From Klebsiella sp. BIGb0138 (GTDB lineage Bacteria > Pseudomonadota > Gammaproteobacteria > Enterobacterales > Enterobacteriaceae), in assembly GCF_004342285.1 (NCBI RefSeq), contig NZ_SMCV01000003.1, forward strand, positions 1 through 64,000: a stretch of 64,000 nucleotides of DNA, read 5' to 3'. Numbering within the stretch: the stretch's first letter is position 1; every line of letters starts with the position of its first letter. The notes beneath the pieces are model-generated. The model was not told the origin of the DNA. It made no database searches and was given only the letters and a program-made list of their open reading frames with translations. The position numbers and the translations under genes are program-made. This document shows, in pieces, positions 56,910-64,000 of the stretch.

Positions 56910-57851
56910 TTAAGCGATTGCTATGATGGCGAAGATACTGATTATCGACAAAAGGATAATCAGCGCCGTCGTGATTAATAATCCATAGGCGGTCAGCGTG
57001 GGCGTGCCGATCTTATTCAGCGCCTGCAGCGAAAAGAGTTTAATGCCAGCCAGAAGTTTGATACTCGAACATGACAGAATAATAAAAAACAGTGCCAGTT
57101 GCGAAAATACACTGCAGTAGAGCATCACTGATTGTGGCACGAAATAGGTGGAATACGGGCCTTTTGAGGTGAAGTGAATCATCGTGTGATTATGAATCAG
57201 ATTGAGAGATGAGGCGATAATATCAACGGGGTTGAAGACCGGATATTCCCGCGCTTCAAAATAGAGGCCGAGACCAGTATATAGCGCATCGGTCGCCTCT
57301 CGCTGTAGCTGCAGAATAATCGCGGAAAGGCTCAGCAGGACCAATATAATAGCGCTGATAAAATAAAGTATGGATGATTTAAACGTAAAGCCACGCTTCT
57401 CGATAGATAAAATATAAAATCGGCTGAGCTGTATAACAATCGCATCGAGCAGCAGGGTGTATCCGAGCCCAAAATGGTAATAGTCATGTACGGCGACGCG
57501 AATGGCGACCGGGAGACGGGTAGGAATAATATGCTGCGGGTTGAGAAAGAACAGCGCATACAGGAACCAGATGATAAAAAGAAATGCGGAAAACAGCAGG
57601 GAAAATAGCGGAATAGTTATTAGCTGTCTTTTAGCAAGAAAGCGGCGGCCAAAGCAGGTGAAAAAATAGTTTAGCCAAAAAGTCTTGAGGCGCAGGAAAA
57701 AATTTTCGCCAATGTTGGCCTTCGCGACGGCGGCGCTGATTTTTTTGCGCCGGGTTTTTGGGATCCTGGCGGTACTGATAATAAAAAGGGAAAACGAAAG
57801 CAGCGCTGTCAGCGGGATCGCAACGATGCTGATAATCTCTCCTGAACTCAT
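56910..57851 (-). CDS. Multispanning membrane protein of unknown function
   Basis: A 313-residue protein with about six hydrophobic segments (near residues 5-27, 78-103, 125-145, 160-182, 240-262 and 285-310). A basic stretch (IPKTRRKKISAAVAKA) follows the first helix and another precedes helix 2. No family is recognised. AGAAGG just before the ATG supports the start. Codons are visibly more AT-rich than in the neighbours, suggesting recent acquisition. It is on the minus strand between the GntR gene and the MFS operon and does not look like a pathway enzyme. Confidence 0.7.
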   Translation of the reverse strand: MSSGEIISIVAIPLTALLSFSLFIISTARIPKTRRKKISAAVAKANIGENFFLRLKTFWLNYFFTCFGRRFLAKRQLITIPLFSLLFSAFLFIIWFLYALFFLNPQHIIPTRLPVAIRVAVHDYYHFGLGYTLLLDAIVIQLSRFYILSIEKRGFTFKSSILYFISAIILVLLSLSAIILQLQREATDALYTGLGLYFEAREYPVFNPVDIIASSLNLIHNHTMIHFTSKGPYSTYFVPQSVMLYCSVFSQLALFFIILSCSSIKLLAGIKLFSLQALNKIGTPTLTAYGLLITTALIILLSIISIFAIIAIA

Positions 57852-57865
57852 CCTTCTGTCCTTAT

Positions 57866-58078
57866 CTACTCGTCATATTTGATATTGCCTGTGTTTCGGC
57901 TTTCCTCGCTTAAGCAGGGCGTATCGTCGGCGAAAACGCCGGCATGATCCCCATTGAGTAGCCGCATAATCGCACGCTGAGCGAAAAAATCAACGTTAGG
58001 CAGGGCGGCCGGAAGCGAGACATTTTTGCGTGTCGCGGGTCTAAGGCAGCCTTCGTTCATCGCGATATTTTTTATCAT
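57866..58078 (-). CDS. Possible small protein upstream of the unknown membrane protein
   Basis: A 70-codon open frame that ends 14 bp before the membrane-protein start on the same strand. It has no signal peptide, membrane segment or recognised domain, and no Shine-Dalgarno sequence precedes either candidate ATG (58078, 58060). It may be a real small gene of the same transcript or just leader sequence. Confidence 0.25.
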   Translation of the reverse strand: MIKNIAMNEGCLRPATRKNVSLPAALPNVDFFAQRAIMRLLNGDHAGVFADDTPCLSEESRNTGNIKYDE

Positions 58079-58593
58079 TTAATCGGTTCAGCAGCATTTT
58101 TTTACTCCGCTGTTTGGCAATACGGTGGCTTTGATGTAATCAGATGGTTAACAAAAATGTACTGATTACTTTTTGTTAACATCAACATGACCTGATACGC
58201 CTTCGGAAACTTGAGACGTACGTTAAACCCGCAGATGCGGGTAAATTTATCGCTTTAATGGCCTGACCATTAGTCCTTTAATTAAAGGGGGATAATTATA
58301 ACCTACTGAAAATCATCATTAAGCTGGGCTTTTTTACCGGCTGGCGTTAAGGCAGCGATGATCCGACAAGAATTATCGCGATCGGTACGTTATAGCGAAC
58401 GGCGCGCAAAGAGAGCTGCAGGCGCCGGCGGCTTTGCACTCGTGCCCGGATAGAAAACTGAAAAATAGCGGCAAACGTACGCAGTAGAGCACGTTCATGC
58501 ATGACGGGAACGTATCAGCGGATGCCATCGGGAGTATTCAACCTGTCTGCTTTTTAACGCGGTACGATGCCGTGAATCAACGCGAGGGGTTTT
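58079..58593 (+). other. Long control region and leader of the MFS-cyclase operon
   Basis: About 515 bp without a convincing gene. It has a perfect 11-bp inverted repeat GTTAACAAAAA/TTTTTGTTAAC (58147-58157, 58170-58180), the GntR-type operator at 58257-58271 and, just downstream, an AT-rich stretch (GATAATTATAAC) that could hold a -10 box. If so, the transcript has a leader of nearly 300 nt before the MFS start. Confidence 0.5.
58257..58271. promoter_or_regulatory. GntR/FCD operator 2 (MFS-cyclase operon)
   Basis: AATGGCCTGACCATT is the exact reverse complement of the site at 55919-55933. It lies 323 bp before the MFS start and links this operon to the adjacent GntR regulator and to the fuconate operon. 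Confidence 0.8.
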
Positions 58594-59913
58594 ATGAGTA
58601 ATGTAATAGAAAAAGAAGCTGCGGCTGCGCCCCAAAAAGGTCTGTTTAAATTTCTGCCGCGCGCCCATCCGGTCTCGTGGCTGATGCTGCTGGTCACGAC
58701 GCTGGCTATCCTGATGAACTCGGTTGACCGGCTGATCCTACCGACGCTCATGCCAGCCATTATTAATGAGTTCCATCTGACGACGCTGCAGGCGGGCTGG
58801 TTGAATTCGCTAAGCTTCGTCGGGACTTTTCTCGGCGCGCTGATCCTCGGGTTTGCATCAGACTATATTGGCACCGGTTACAAGCGCGCCTGGAGCTGGA
58901 TCGTCGCGGTATTGATTGAGATTGTGGCCGGCGTCGCCAGTGCCTTTAGCCGCTCCTACGGTCTGTTCCAGGCGCTGCGTGTTTTCATGGGGCTGGGAAG
59001 CGGGGGATCGGAGCCGATCAATGTCGCCCTGATTGGCGAATGGTGGCAGAAGGAAAACCGCGGCTTTGCGCTGGGCGTACACCATACCGGGTTTCCCCTG
59101 GGGCAGTTTATCGGACCGGTGCTGATTGGGCTGGTGATTGCGCTGACGTCGTCATGGCGTAATGCCTTCCTTTTTATCCCGCTGCTCGGCATTCCGATTA
59201 TTATCATTCAGCTCTGTATTGCCACCAGAAAGCGCCAGGATAAGGTTTATAGCTGGATTGCGGAAAATGGGATGACTCCGCCCGATGATGTCAGCCAAAG
59301 TGAACGCCCTTCGTTCCGACAGTCCTTGCTGGCCGGGCTGGCATGTTTAAAAAACCGCAATTGCCTCGCGGCCATCGCCATTATTTTTTGCTTCATCTGG
59401 GCGGAAATGGGGATTTCAACGTTCCTGACGTTGCAGCTTACTCAGAAAGTGGGACTGGATCTGGCAACGGCGGCGATCATTTCCGGCGCCTCCGGATTGA
59501 CCGGCTGGCTTGGGCAAATTGGCTGGGGAAGTTTTTCTGATGTTAAGGGCCGCAAGATGTGCCTGTGGATTATCACGGCAGGGTGGATCGCTGCGACGCT
59601 GGCCTGCAATTTTATCACCTCGGCGACCAGCGGCTGGATCATTCTGATCGCATGGGGGCTGTTCCGCAATTCGCCGTTTCCGGTGGTCTACGCGCTGCTG
59701 ATTGATTCAGCGCCGAAATCGGCGGCGTCCAGTATGGGGCTGATGATTGGCCTGGCCGTTGGCAGCGCCGGCTTTTTGGTGGCGCCGATCGCCGGCTGGA
59801 TTATTACTGATTTCGGCTTCACCGCGCATTATCTGGCAATCACCGCCGTACTGGTGCTGGGGTGTATCCCGCTGTATCTGGTCAAAGAGACGGTAAGTAA
59901 AGCGGTTCATTAA
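58594..59913 (+). CDS. MFS transporter, probable sugar-acid permease
   Basis: A 439-residue, 12-helix major facilitator protein. The loop after helix 2 reads GFASDYIGTGYKRAW, helix 4 has FMGLGSGGSEPINVALIGEWW, and a cytoplasmic loop of about 40 residues (ATRKRQDKVYSW ... RPSFRQS) separates the two halves. This pattern resembles the anion:cation symporter group that imports sugar acids such as hexuronates and rhamnonate. GAGGGG precedes the ATG. The shared operator makes L-fuconate or its lactone a reasonable guess for the substrate. Confidence 0.82.
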   Translation: MSNVIEKEAAAAPQKGLFKFLPRAHPVSWLMLLVTTLAILMNSVDRLILPTLMPAIINEFHLTTLQAGWLNSLSFVGTFLGALILGFASDYIGTGYKRAWSWIVAVLIEIVAGVASAFSRSYGLFQALRVFMGLGSGGSEPINVALIGEWWQKENRGFALGVHHTGFPLGQFIGPVLIGLVIALTSSWRNAFLFIPLLGIPIIIIQLCIATRKRQDKVYSWIAENGMTPPDDVSQSERPSFRQSLLAGLACLKNRNCLAAIAIIFCFIWAEMGISTFLTLQLTQKVGLDLATAAIISGASGLTGWLGQIGWGSFSDVKGRKMCLWIITAGWIAATLACNFITSATSGWIILIAWGLFRNSPFPVVYALLIDSAPKSAASSMGLMIGLAVGSAGFLVAPIAGWIITDFGFTAHYLAITAVLVLGCIPLYLVKETVSKAVH

Positions 59914-59930
59914 TTGATGAGGTTTATAAG

Positions 59931-60641
59931 ATGACCAGCAGTATTCTTGATCTGTTAACGCACTATCGTATTATCGATCTTACGCATGCGCTGGAAGAAG
60001 ATATGCCCGTCTGGCCAACGCATCCCCGTTTTTTTATCAACGGTGTTGAATCGTTGCATAAGGGAGATGAGGCGTTTCTGAACCAGATTAGCCTGGGCGA
60101 GCATTGCGGCACCCATGTGGATGCGCCCGCCCATTTTGTTCGCGATGGCAAGACTATCGACCACGTTGCGCCGCTGACGTTGTTCAGCGCGGCGGTAAAA
60201 ATCGATATGTCGATGGCGCCGGCCAGCAGTTCGCTGCCCCGTTCGCATATCGAGCAGTGGGAACAAGCAAATCGGCCGATTAAAGCCGATGATATCGTGA
60301 TTTTTTATACGGGCTATGAAGACCGGTGGGCGCGACGGCCGAACCACCACGCTTTTCTGCGCGATTGGCCGGGCCTCTCCCGCGAGGCGGCGACCTATCT
60401 GGCGGATAAAGGGATCCGCGCCGTAGGCACCGACGTCATGACCATCGATGCCTTCGTCCACGAGGGCTACCCGGCACACGACGTGTTCCTTAATCGCGAG
60501 ATCCTGATTATTGAAAATTTGACCCAGCTGCGTCAGCTGCCGAATCAGTTTATTTTCCTGGCGCTGCCTCTGAAGATAAAAGGAGGGTCGGCGTCGCCGA
60601 TTCGCGCCGTGGCGCTGGTCGCACGCGGCACGGTGGACTAA
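59931..60641 (+). CDS. Cyclase-family metal-dependent hydrolase (KynB-like fold)
   Basis: A 236-residue protein of the putative cyclase/kynurenine formamidase family. The diagnostic metal motif is EHCGTHVDAPAHF (His-Gly-Thr-His-x-Asp-x-Pro-x-His) at about residues 59-71, preceded by DLTHALEEDMPVWPTHP; GTDVMTIDAF is the second conserved block. Known members hydrolyse amide or cyclic substrates. It follows the MFS gene by 17 bp and shares its operator with the fuconate genes. No standard lactonase gene is present in the region, so it is a candidate lactonase. Confidence 0.83.
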   Translation: MTSSILDLLTHYRIIDLTHALEEDMPVWPTHPRFFINGVESLHKGDEAFLNQISLGEHCGTHVDAPAHFVRDGKTIDHVAPLTLFSAAVKIDMSMAPASSSLPRSHIEQWEQANRPIKADDIVIFYTGYEDRWARRPNHHAFLRDWPGLSREAATYLADKGIRAVGTDVMTIDAFVHEGYPAHDVFLNREILIIENLTQLRQLPNQFIFLALPLKIKGGSASPIRAVALVARGTVD

Positions 60642-60653
60642 GCCTGCATACTA

Positions 60654-60675
60654 CCCGGCGACAGCAGTCGCCGGG
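60654..60675. repeat. Hairpin after the cyclase gene
   Basis: The 8-bp arms CCCGGCGA (60654-60661) and TCGCCGGG (60668-60675) have a 6-nt loop. It lies 12 bp after the cyclase stop and has no T tract; it may mark the end of the MFS-cyclase transcript. The rest of the interval to 60872 shows nothing recognisable. Confidence 0.45.
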
Positions 60676-60872
60676 GGATGAAGCCTATTTTTCTGCCTAA
60701 AGCGCCCTTGAGCTTTAACCGCTCGTCTCGGGCGTGGTATGGCTGGTGCCTGAGGATTTTTTGCCTGCCACTCCTGCAGATGGTCGTGTTCCCGAAATCC
60801 CAGGCTGCTTAATGGCCCTTCCTGCTGCAGGTACGGATACCCTGGTCATAGAAGAGCTCAAGGCGATAACGA

Positions 60873-62990
60873 TTAGAAATCGTAACCCACGGTGGCAGCA
60901 ATTGAACGTTCCGCTCCCCAGTAGCAATAGCCGGTACCATAGCAGGCGGCCACATATTTACGATCGGTCAAGTTATTAGCGTTCACCTGTAGCCAGGCTC
61001 CTTTCAGGCTGCTGTTCCAGGCGCCGAGATCGGCGCGTACGGAGGCATCCATCAGCGTGACAGACGCTAAACGGGTACTGTTTTCGTTATCCGCCCACTG
61101 TTTACCAATGTAGCGCACGCCTGCGCCTGCGGACAAACCATAATCAAACTGGTAGCGCCCCCAGGCGGAAGCCATCGAATTGGGGGTCAGGTACGGCGTG
61201 TGGCCATCGTTGCCGTCAACCGCGTCCTTAAAGCGTACCCGGTTCAAGGTATAATTGGCGATGAGGCTCAAATTTGACGTCAGCTGGTTATGCGCTTCCA
61301 GCTCAATCCCTTGCGAATGCACTTTCCCGACCGGCTCGTAGTAAGCCTCGCGTACGATGCGGTTCCCCACGTCTTTCTGGGTCAGATCGTATATCGCAAT
61401 GCTGTAGAGATCCCTGGTGCCGATCGGTTGGTATTTCACCCCGGCCTCATACTGCTCTGCGGTGGTGGGCTTGAGGATGCTGCCGTCCTGCCCGGACAGG
61501 GACTGTGGCGTAATGGCCTGACTGTAGCTGATGTAAGGTGAGATACCGTGGTCGAAGGCGTAAAGCAGCGAGGCGCGGCCGCCGACATGGTCGTCCTGAC
61601 GGCGATGTTTTATGTCGGTGGCGTCGGTATCCGTCTGTGACACAATGCGGTCATAGCGGCCAGAAAGATCCAGGTGCCAGCGGTTCCACGCTATCTCATC
61701 CTGCAGATAAATCCCCGTCTGATAGTAACGCCGCTGGCTACCATAGAAGTCGTAACCATAGCGGGGGCCTACGGTTTCCCCGGTACGGGCGTTGAGCTGA
61801 TTGGCATAGCCACTCGCGTCTCTGAGATCGTTTTTGTACTGATGGTATTCCGCGCCGAGCACGACTTTATGCTGGAGATCGCCGGTGTTGAAGTCCGCTT
61901 CCAGTTGATTATCGATCGCCCAGGCGTCGAGGGACGATCGCGAGCCGGAGTAGTAGCGATTCAACAGATCCGAATTGCTGGCGTCCCAGCCGATCTGATA
62001 CACCTGATCGAGATCGACATTCGCGTGGGAATAGCTGGCGTTAGTGCGGAATGCCCAGGTTTCGTTAAAGCGGTGCGCAAACGCCAGACTGTAGATCTGC
62101 TGACGGCGTTTGAACTGATCGAGGCTACTGTCGCCATCATAGAAACCCTTGCTCAGCTTATAGCCGTTATGTTCGGTAATGCTGCCTTCGCCCGGAACCG
62201 CGCTGTGGTAACCCCCGGAAGGCGCTTTTTCCAGATAGGCCCGCAGCAGCAGAGAGGTATTTTCACCGGATTGCCAGAGCAGCGACGGCGAAATGGCGTA
62301 TTTTTCTTCACGCGTGTGCTGGTACTGCGTATCGCTGGAACGCGTCAGACCAGTCAGGCGAAACGCCAGCCGTTCGTTAATCGCGTTGGTGTAGTCAAAA
62401 GCGGCTCCTTGGGTGTTATTGCTGCCGCTCAGCAAGCGGATATGGCCCTGTTCCGTGAACAGCGGATTTTTGGATGTTTCCATCACCAGACCGCCGGGGA
62501 CGGTCTGGCCATACAGCGCAGAGGAGGGCCCTTTAATCACGTCGATACGTTCCAGGAACCACGGGTCGATTTGTAACACATTATAGCTACCGGCATCGCT
62601 CATCAGCCGCAGGCCATCGAGGAAAACGTTGTCGACGTCGCTACCGTGGAACCCTCGCAGAGACACCGTGTCATAGCGTGTCGCCGCTCCGGCAAAGTTG
62701 GTGAAAGCGCCGGCGGTGTAGTTTAGCGCCTCATTAACCGTTAAAGCGCCCTGATCTTCCATCTGCTGACGGGTTATGACTGAAATCGACTGCCCGGTGA
62801 CGATTAACGGTTTGTCTGTTTTGGTCGCTCCTTTACTGCTGGTAGCGGTATAGCCGCTGGTCGGGGCATCCGCAAAGTCCGCCGTAGAGCCGATAACCGT
62901 CATGCTATCTTCGGCAAAGCCGCAGGACGGGAAGGTGACTGCCAGACCACACAGAAGAACAGAACGTTTCAGGATAAAGGCGATTCCCAT
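60873..62990 (-). CDS. foxA: TonB-dependent ferrioxamine receptor (FoxA-like)
   Basis: A 705-residue outer-membrane siderophore receptor. A signal peptide ends near GFAED; a TonB-box-like segment (DSMTVIG) and plug domain (GATKTDKPLIVTGQSISVITRQQMEDQGALTVNEALNYTAGAFT ... RGFHGSDVDNVFLDGLRL) precede a 22-strand barrel ending in the aromatic residue Phe (ERSIAATVGYDF). It closely resembles Yersinia FoxA, which takes up ferrioxamine B. The ATG at 62990 is preceded by GAGG; a GTG at 62999 is less likely. It is transcribed on the same strand as, and downstream of, the AraC regulator. Confidence 0.88.
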   Translation of the reverse strand: MGIAFILKRSVLLCGLAVTFPSCGFAEDSMTVIGSTADFADAPTSGYTATSSKGATKTDKPLIVTGQSISVITRQQMEDQGALTVNEALNYTAGAFTNFAGAATRYDTVSLRGFHGSDVDNVFLDGLRLMSDAGSYNVLQIDPWFLERIDVIKGPSSALYGQTVPGGLVMETSKNPLFTEQGHIRLLSGSNNTQGAAFDYTNAINERLAFRLTGLTRSSDTQYQHTREEKYAISPSLLWQSGENTSLLLRAYLEKAPSGGYHSAVPGEGSITEHNGYKLSKGFYDGDSSLDQFKRRQQIYSLAFAHRFNETWAFRTNASYSHANVDLDQVYQIGWDASNSDLLNRYYSGSRSSLDAWAIDNQLEADFNTGDLQHKVVLGAEYHQYKNDLRDASGYANQLNARTGETVGPRYGYDFYGSQRRYYQTGIYLQDEIAWNRWHLDLSGRYDRIVSQTDTDATDIKHRRQDDHVGGRASLLYAFDHGISPYISYSQAITPQSLSGQDGSILKPTTAEQYEAGVKYQPIGTRDLYSIAIYDLTQKDVGNRIVREAYYEPVGKVHSQGIELEAHNQLTSNLSLIANYTLNRVRFKDAVDGNDGHTPYLTPNSMASAWGRYQFDYGLSAGAGVRYIGKQWADNENSTRLASVTLMDASVRADLGAWNSSLKGAWLQVNANNLTDRKYVAACYGTGYCYWGAERSIAATVGYDF

Positions 62991-63098
62991 TATCAACACC
63001 TCATTATTTAAAGTACAGGAGGCACCATTATCGCTGCGGCGTACTATCCACAGGCTATGCGCGGCGATGAGTTATGTATGAGTAACAACAAAAGAGGG

Positions 63099-64000
63099 TT
63101 AGCTATTGCGTATCGCGCTTGGCGCGATACCGTAGCGACGGCGAAAAGCGGTGGCAAAATTGGTGGCGTGTTGATAACCGGACATCCAGGCCGCCTGCTG
63201 GACGCTGCAACCCTGCTGCAGGTGGTGATACGCCAGTGCTAGTCGACAGTCACGCAGGTAATCGAACACTGACTCGCCATACGCCTGACGGAATTTGGCG
63301 CTCAGGCTACTGGAGCTCATGGCCGCGCTGCGCGCCAGATCGCACAGCGTATGCTCCTGCTGCGGCTGCTGCTCCAGCCGCTGGCGCACGCTTTCAAGCC
63401 GCCCCCATTCGCTGGCGGAGAACTGCGGCGATACCGGACATTCCTCCCTCATTGCATACCCCAGTACCTGCATCGCCACCCCGTCCAACAGCAGCCGGCG
63501 CGTGATGAGCGGGGCCTGGCACGCCAGGGCGGCATGGATGCTGGTCAGTAAATACTCCGGTACCGACCATAGACAACAAGGACGTTTCATCTGTCCCCAG
63601 ACGGAAAGCAGTTCGGCCACCGCTGACGATAGCTGCAGGGTTTCAGGAGAGAACCCCAGCACCATGGTCTTCAACTGCGCATCCGCCAGATGACTGACGT
63701 TCATCACCCATTGCTCGCCCAGCCGAGTGGTTAACGCCGTTCCCGGACGCACGATAAAATACTGTTCGCCCAGCCGGATGCGTAAGCAACCCTCCAGAAC
63801 GATCAGCGTGTACATCGGTGAACTACGCAGCGAGGTCGATTCATACGGCTGCATAACCTGCACGTGGGAATGGGTGAGTTGAATACCGGATGGCAGCAGA
63901 GTTTCTTCCACGCTCCCCCGTACGACAATGCGCCGATATTTATCGCAATCGTAGCGCGACGTCAGCGCCGGGAAACGGTAGTCGATCCCATAACGCTCGC
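63099..64000 (-). CDS. AraC-family regulator (PchR/YbtA-like), 5' end outside the window
   Basis: The C-terminal 300 or so residues of an AraC-type regulator. The two helix-turn-helix motifs are in the last 100 residues (LCDLARSAAMSSSSLSAKFRQAYGESVFDYLRDCRL and VQQAAWMSGYQHATNFATAFRRRYGIAPSAIR). The frame remains open from the GTG at 63911 to the window edge, encoding a continuous sequence (ending ...YRRIVVRGS), so the gene is cut off by the window rather than starting at 63911. Such regulators activate a nearby siderophore-receptor gene, here foxA, probably with the ferric siderophore as inducer. Confidence 0.82.
   Translation of the reverse strand, partial: ERYGIDYRFPALTSRYDCDKYRRIVVRGSVEETLLPSGIQLTHSHVQVMQPYESTSLRSSPMYTLIVLEGCLRIRLGEQYFIVRPGTALTTRLGEQWVMNVSHLADAQLKTMVLGFSPETLQLSSAVAELLSVWGQMKRPCCLWSVPEYLLTSIHAALACQAPLITRRLLLDGVAMQVLGYAMREECPVSPQFSASEWGRLESVRQRLEQQPQQEHTLCDLARSAAMSSSSLSAKFRQAYGESVFDYLRDCRLALAYHHLQQGCSVQQAAWMSGYQHATNFATAFRRRYGIAPSAIRNS

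Noticed and set aside
63000-63098. Fur box in the foxA upstream region
   Set aside because: Only partial GATAAT-like stretches were seen; none approached the 19-bp consensus well enough to report.
63099-63911. Complete AraC gene starting at the GTG at 63911
   Set aside because: The frame stays open without a stop to the window edge, so the true start is probably beyond 64000.

Overview
The window is chromosomal DNA from a member of the Enterobacteriaceae, most likely Klebsiella, Raoultella or a close relative. Its backbone follows the E. coli order around 5 minutes: aspU-dkgB-yafC ... yafD-yafE-mltD-gloB-yafS-rnhA-dnaQ-aspV ... yafV ... fadE-gmhA-yafJ-yafK(dpaA) ... dinB-yafP-pepD-gpt-frsA-crl. 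Loci typical of Klebsiella-type enterics are set into this frame: a complete Na+-NQR operon between dpaA and dinB, a peptide ABC transporter operon after aspV, and a large sugar-acid catabolism region after crl. GC content is high, except in one AT-rich patch at about 56.9-58.3 kb. Species identification is inference from synteny and protein similarity recalled from memory.

Layout. 0-9.6 kb: end of an rRNA operon (tRNA-Asp), housekeeping genes, second identical tRNA-Asp. 9.6-17.7 kb: FCD-type GntR regulator, a five-gene peptide/opine-type ABC importer and a gamma-glutamyltransferase without signal peptide, apparently one operon. 17.7-24.1 kb: yafV, then a yjhIHGF-type D-xylonate cassette where E. 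coli carries ivy. 24.1-29.4 kb: fadE with a FadR site, gmhA, yafJ, dpaA. 29.4-35.5 kb: nqrABCDEF-nqrM. 35.6-41.2 kb: LexA-controlled dinB-yafP, pepD, gpt, frsA, crl. 41.4-46.7 kb: small periplasmic protein, an AKR-SDR-SRPBCC operon divergent from a LysR gene, and a gabD homologue. 47-60.6 kb: a sugar oxidation region. 60.8-64 kb: foxA-like siderophore receptor and a truncated AraC regulator.

The 47-60.6 kb region reads as one coordinated metabolic system made of two regulons. A LacI-type repressor gene and a TRAP transporter-SDR-FucU operon share an identical 12-bp palindrome. A GntR/FCD regulator sits beside an operon of short-chain dehydrogenase, fumarylacetoacetate-hydrolase-family enzyme and L-fuconate dehydratase. 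An identical 15-bp operator lies in front of that operon and in front of an MFS transporter-cyclase operon. Together the parts match the non-phosphorylating L-fucose (or related 6-deoxy/pentonic sugar acid) pathway ending in pyruvate and lactate, except that no standard lactonase is present; the co-regulated cyclase-fold hydrolase is a candidate for that step.

No CRISPR array, integrase, transposase or prophage gene was recognised.
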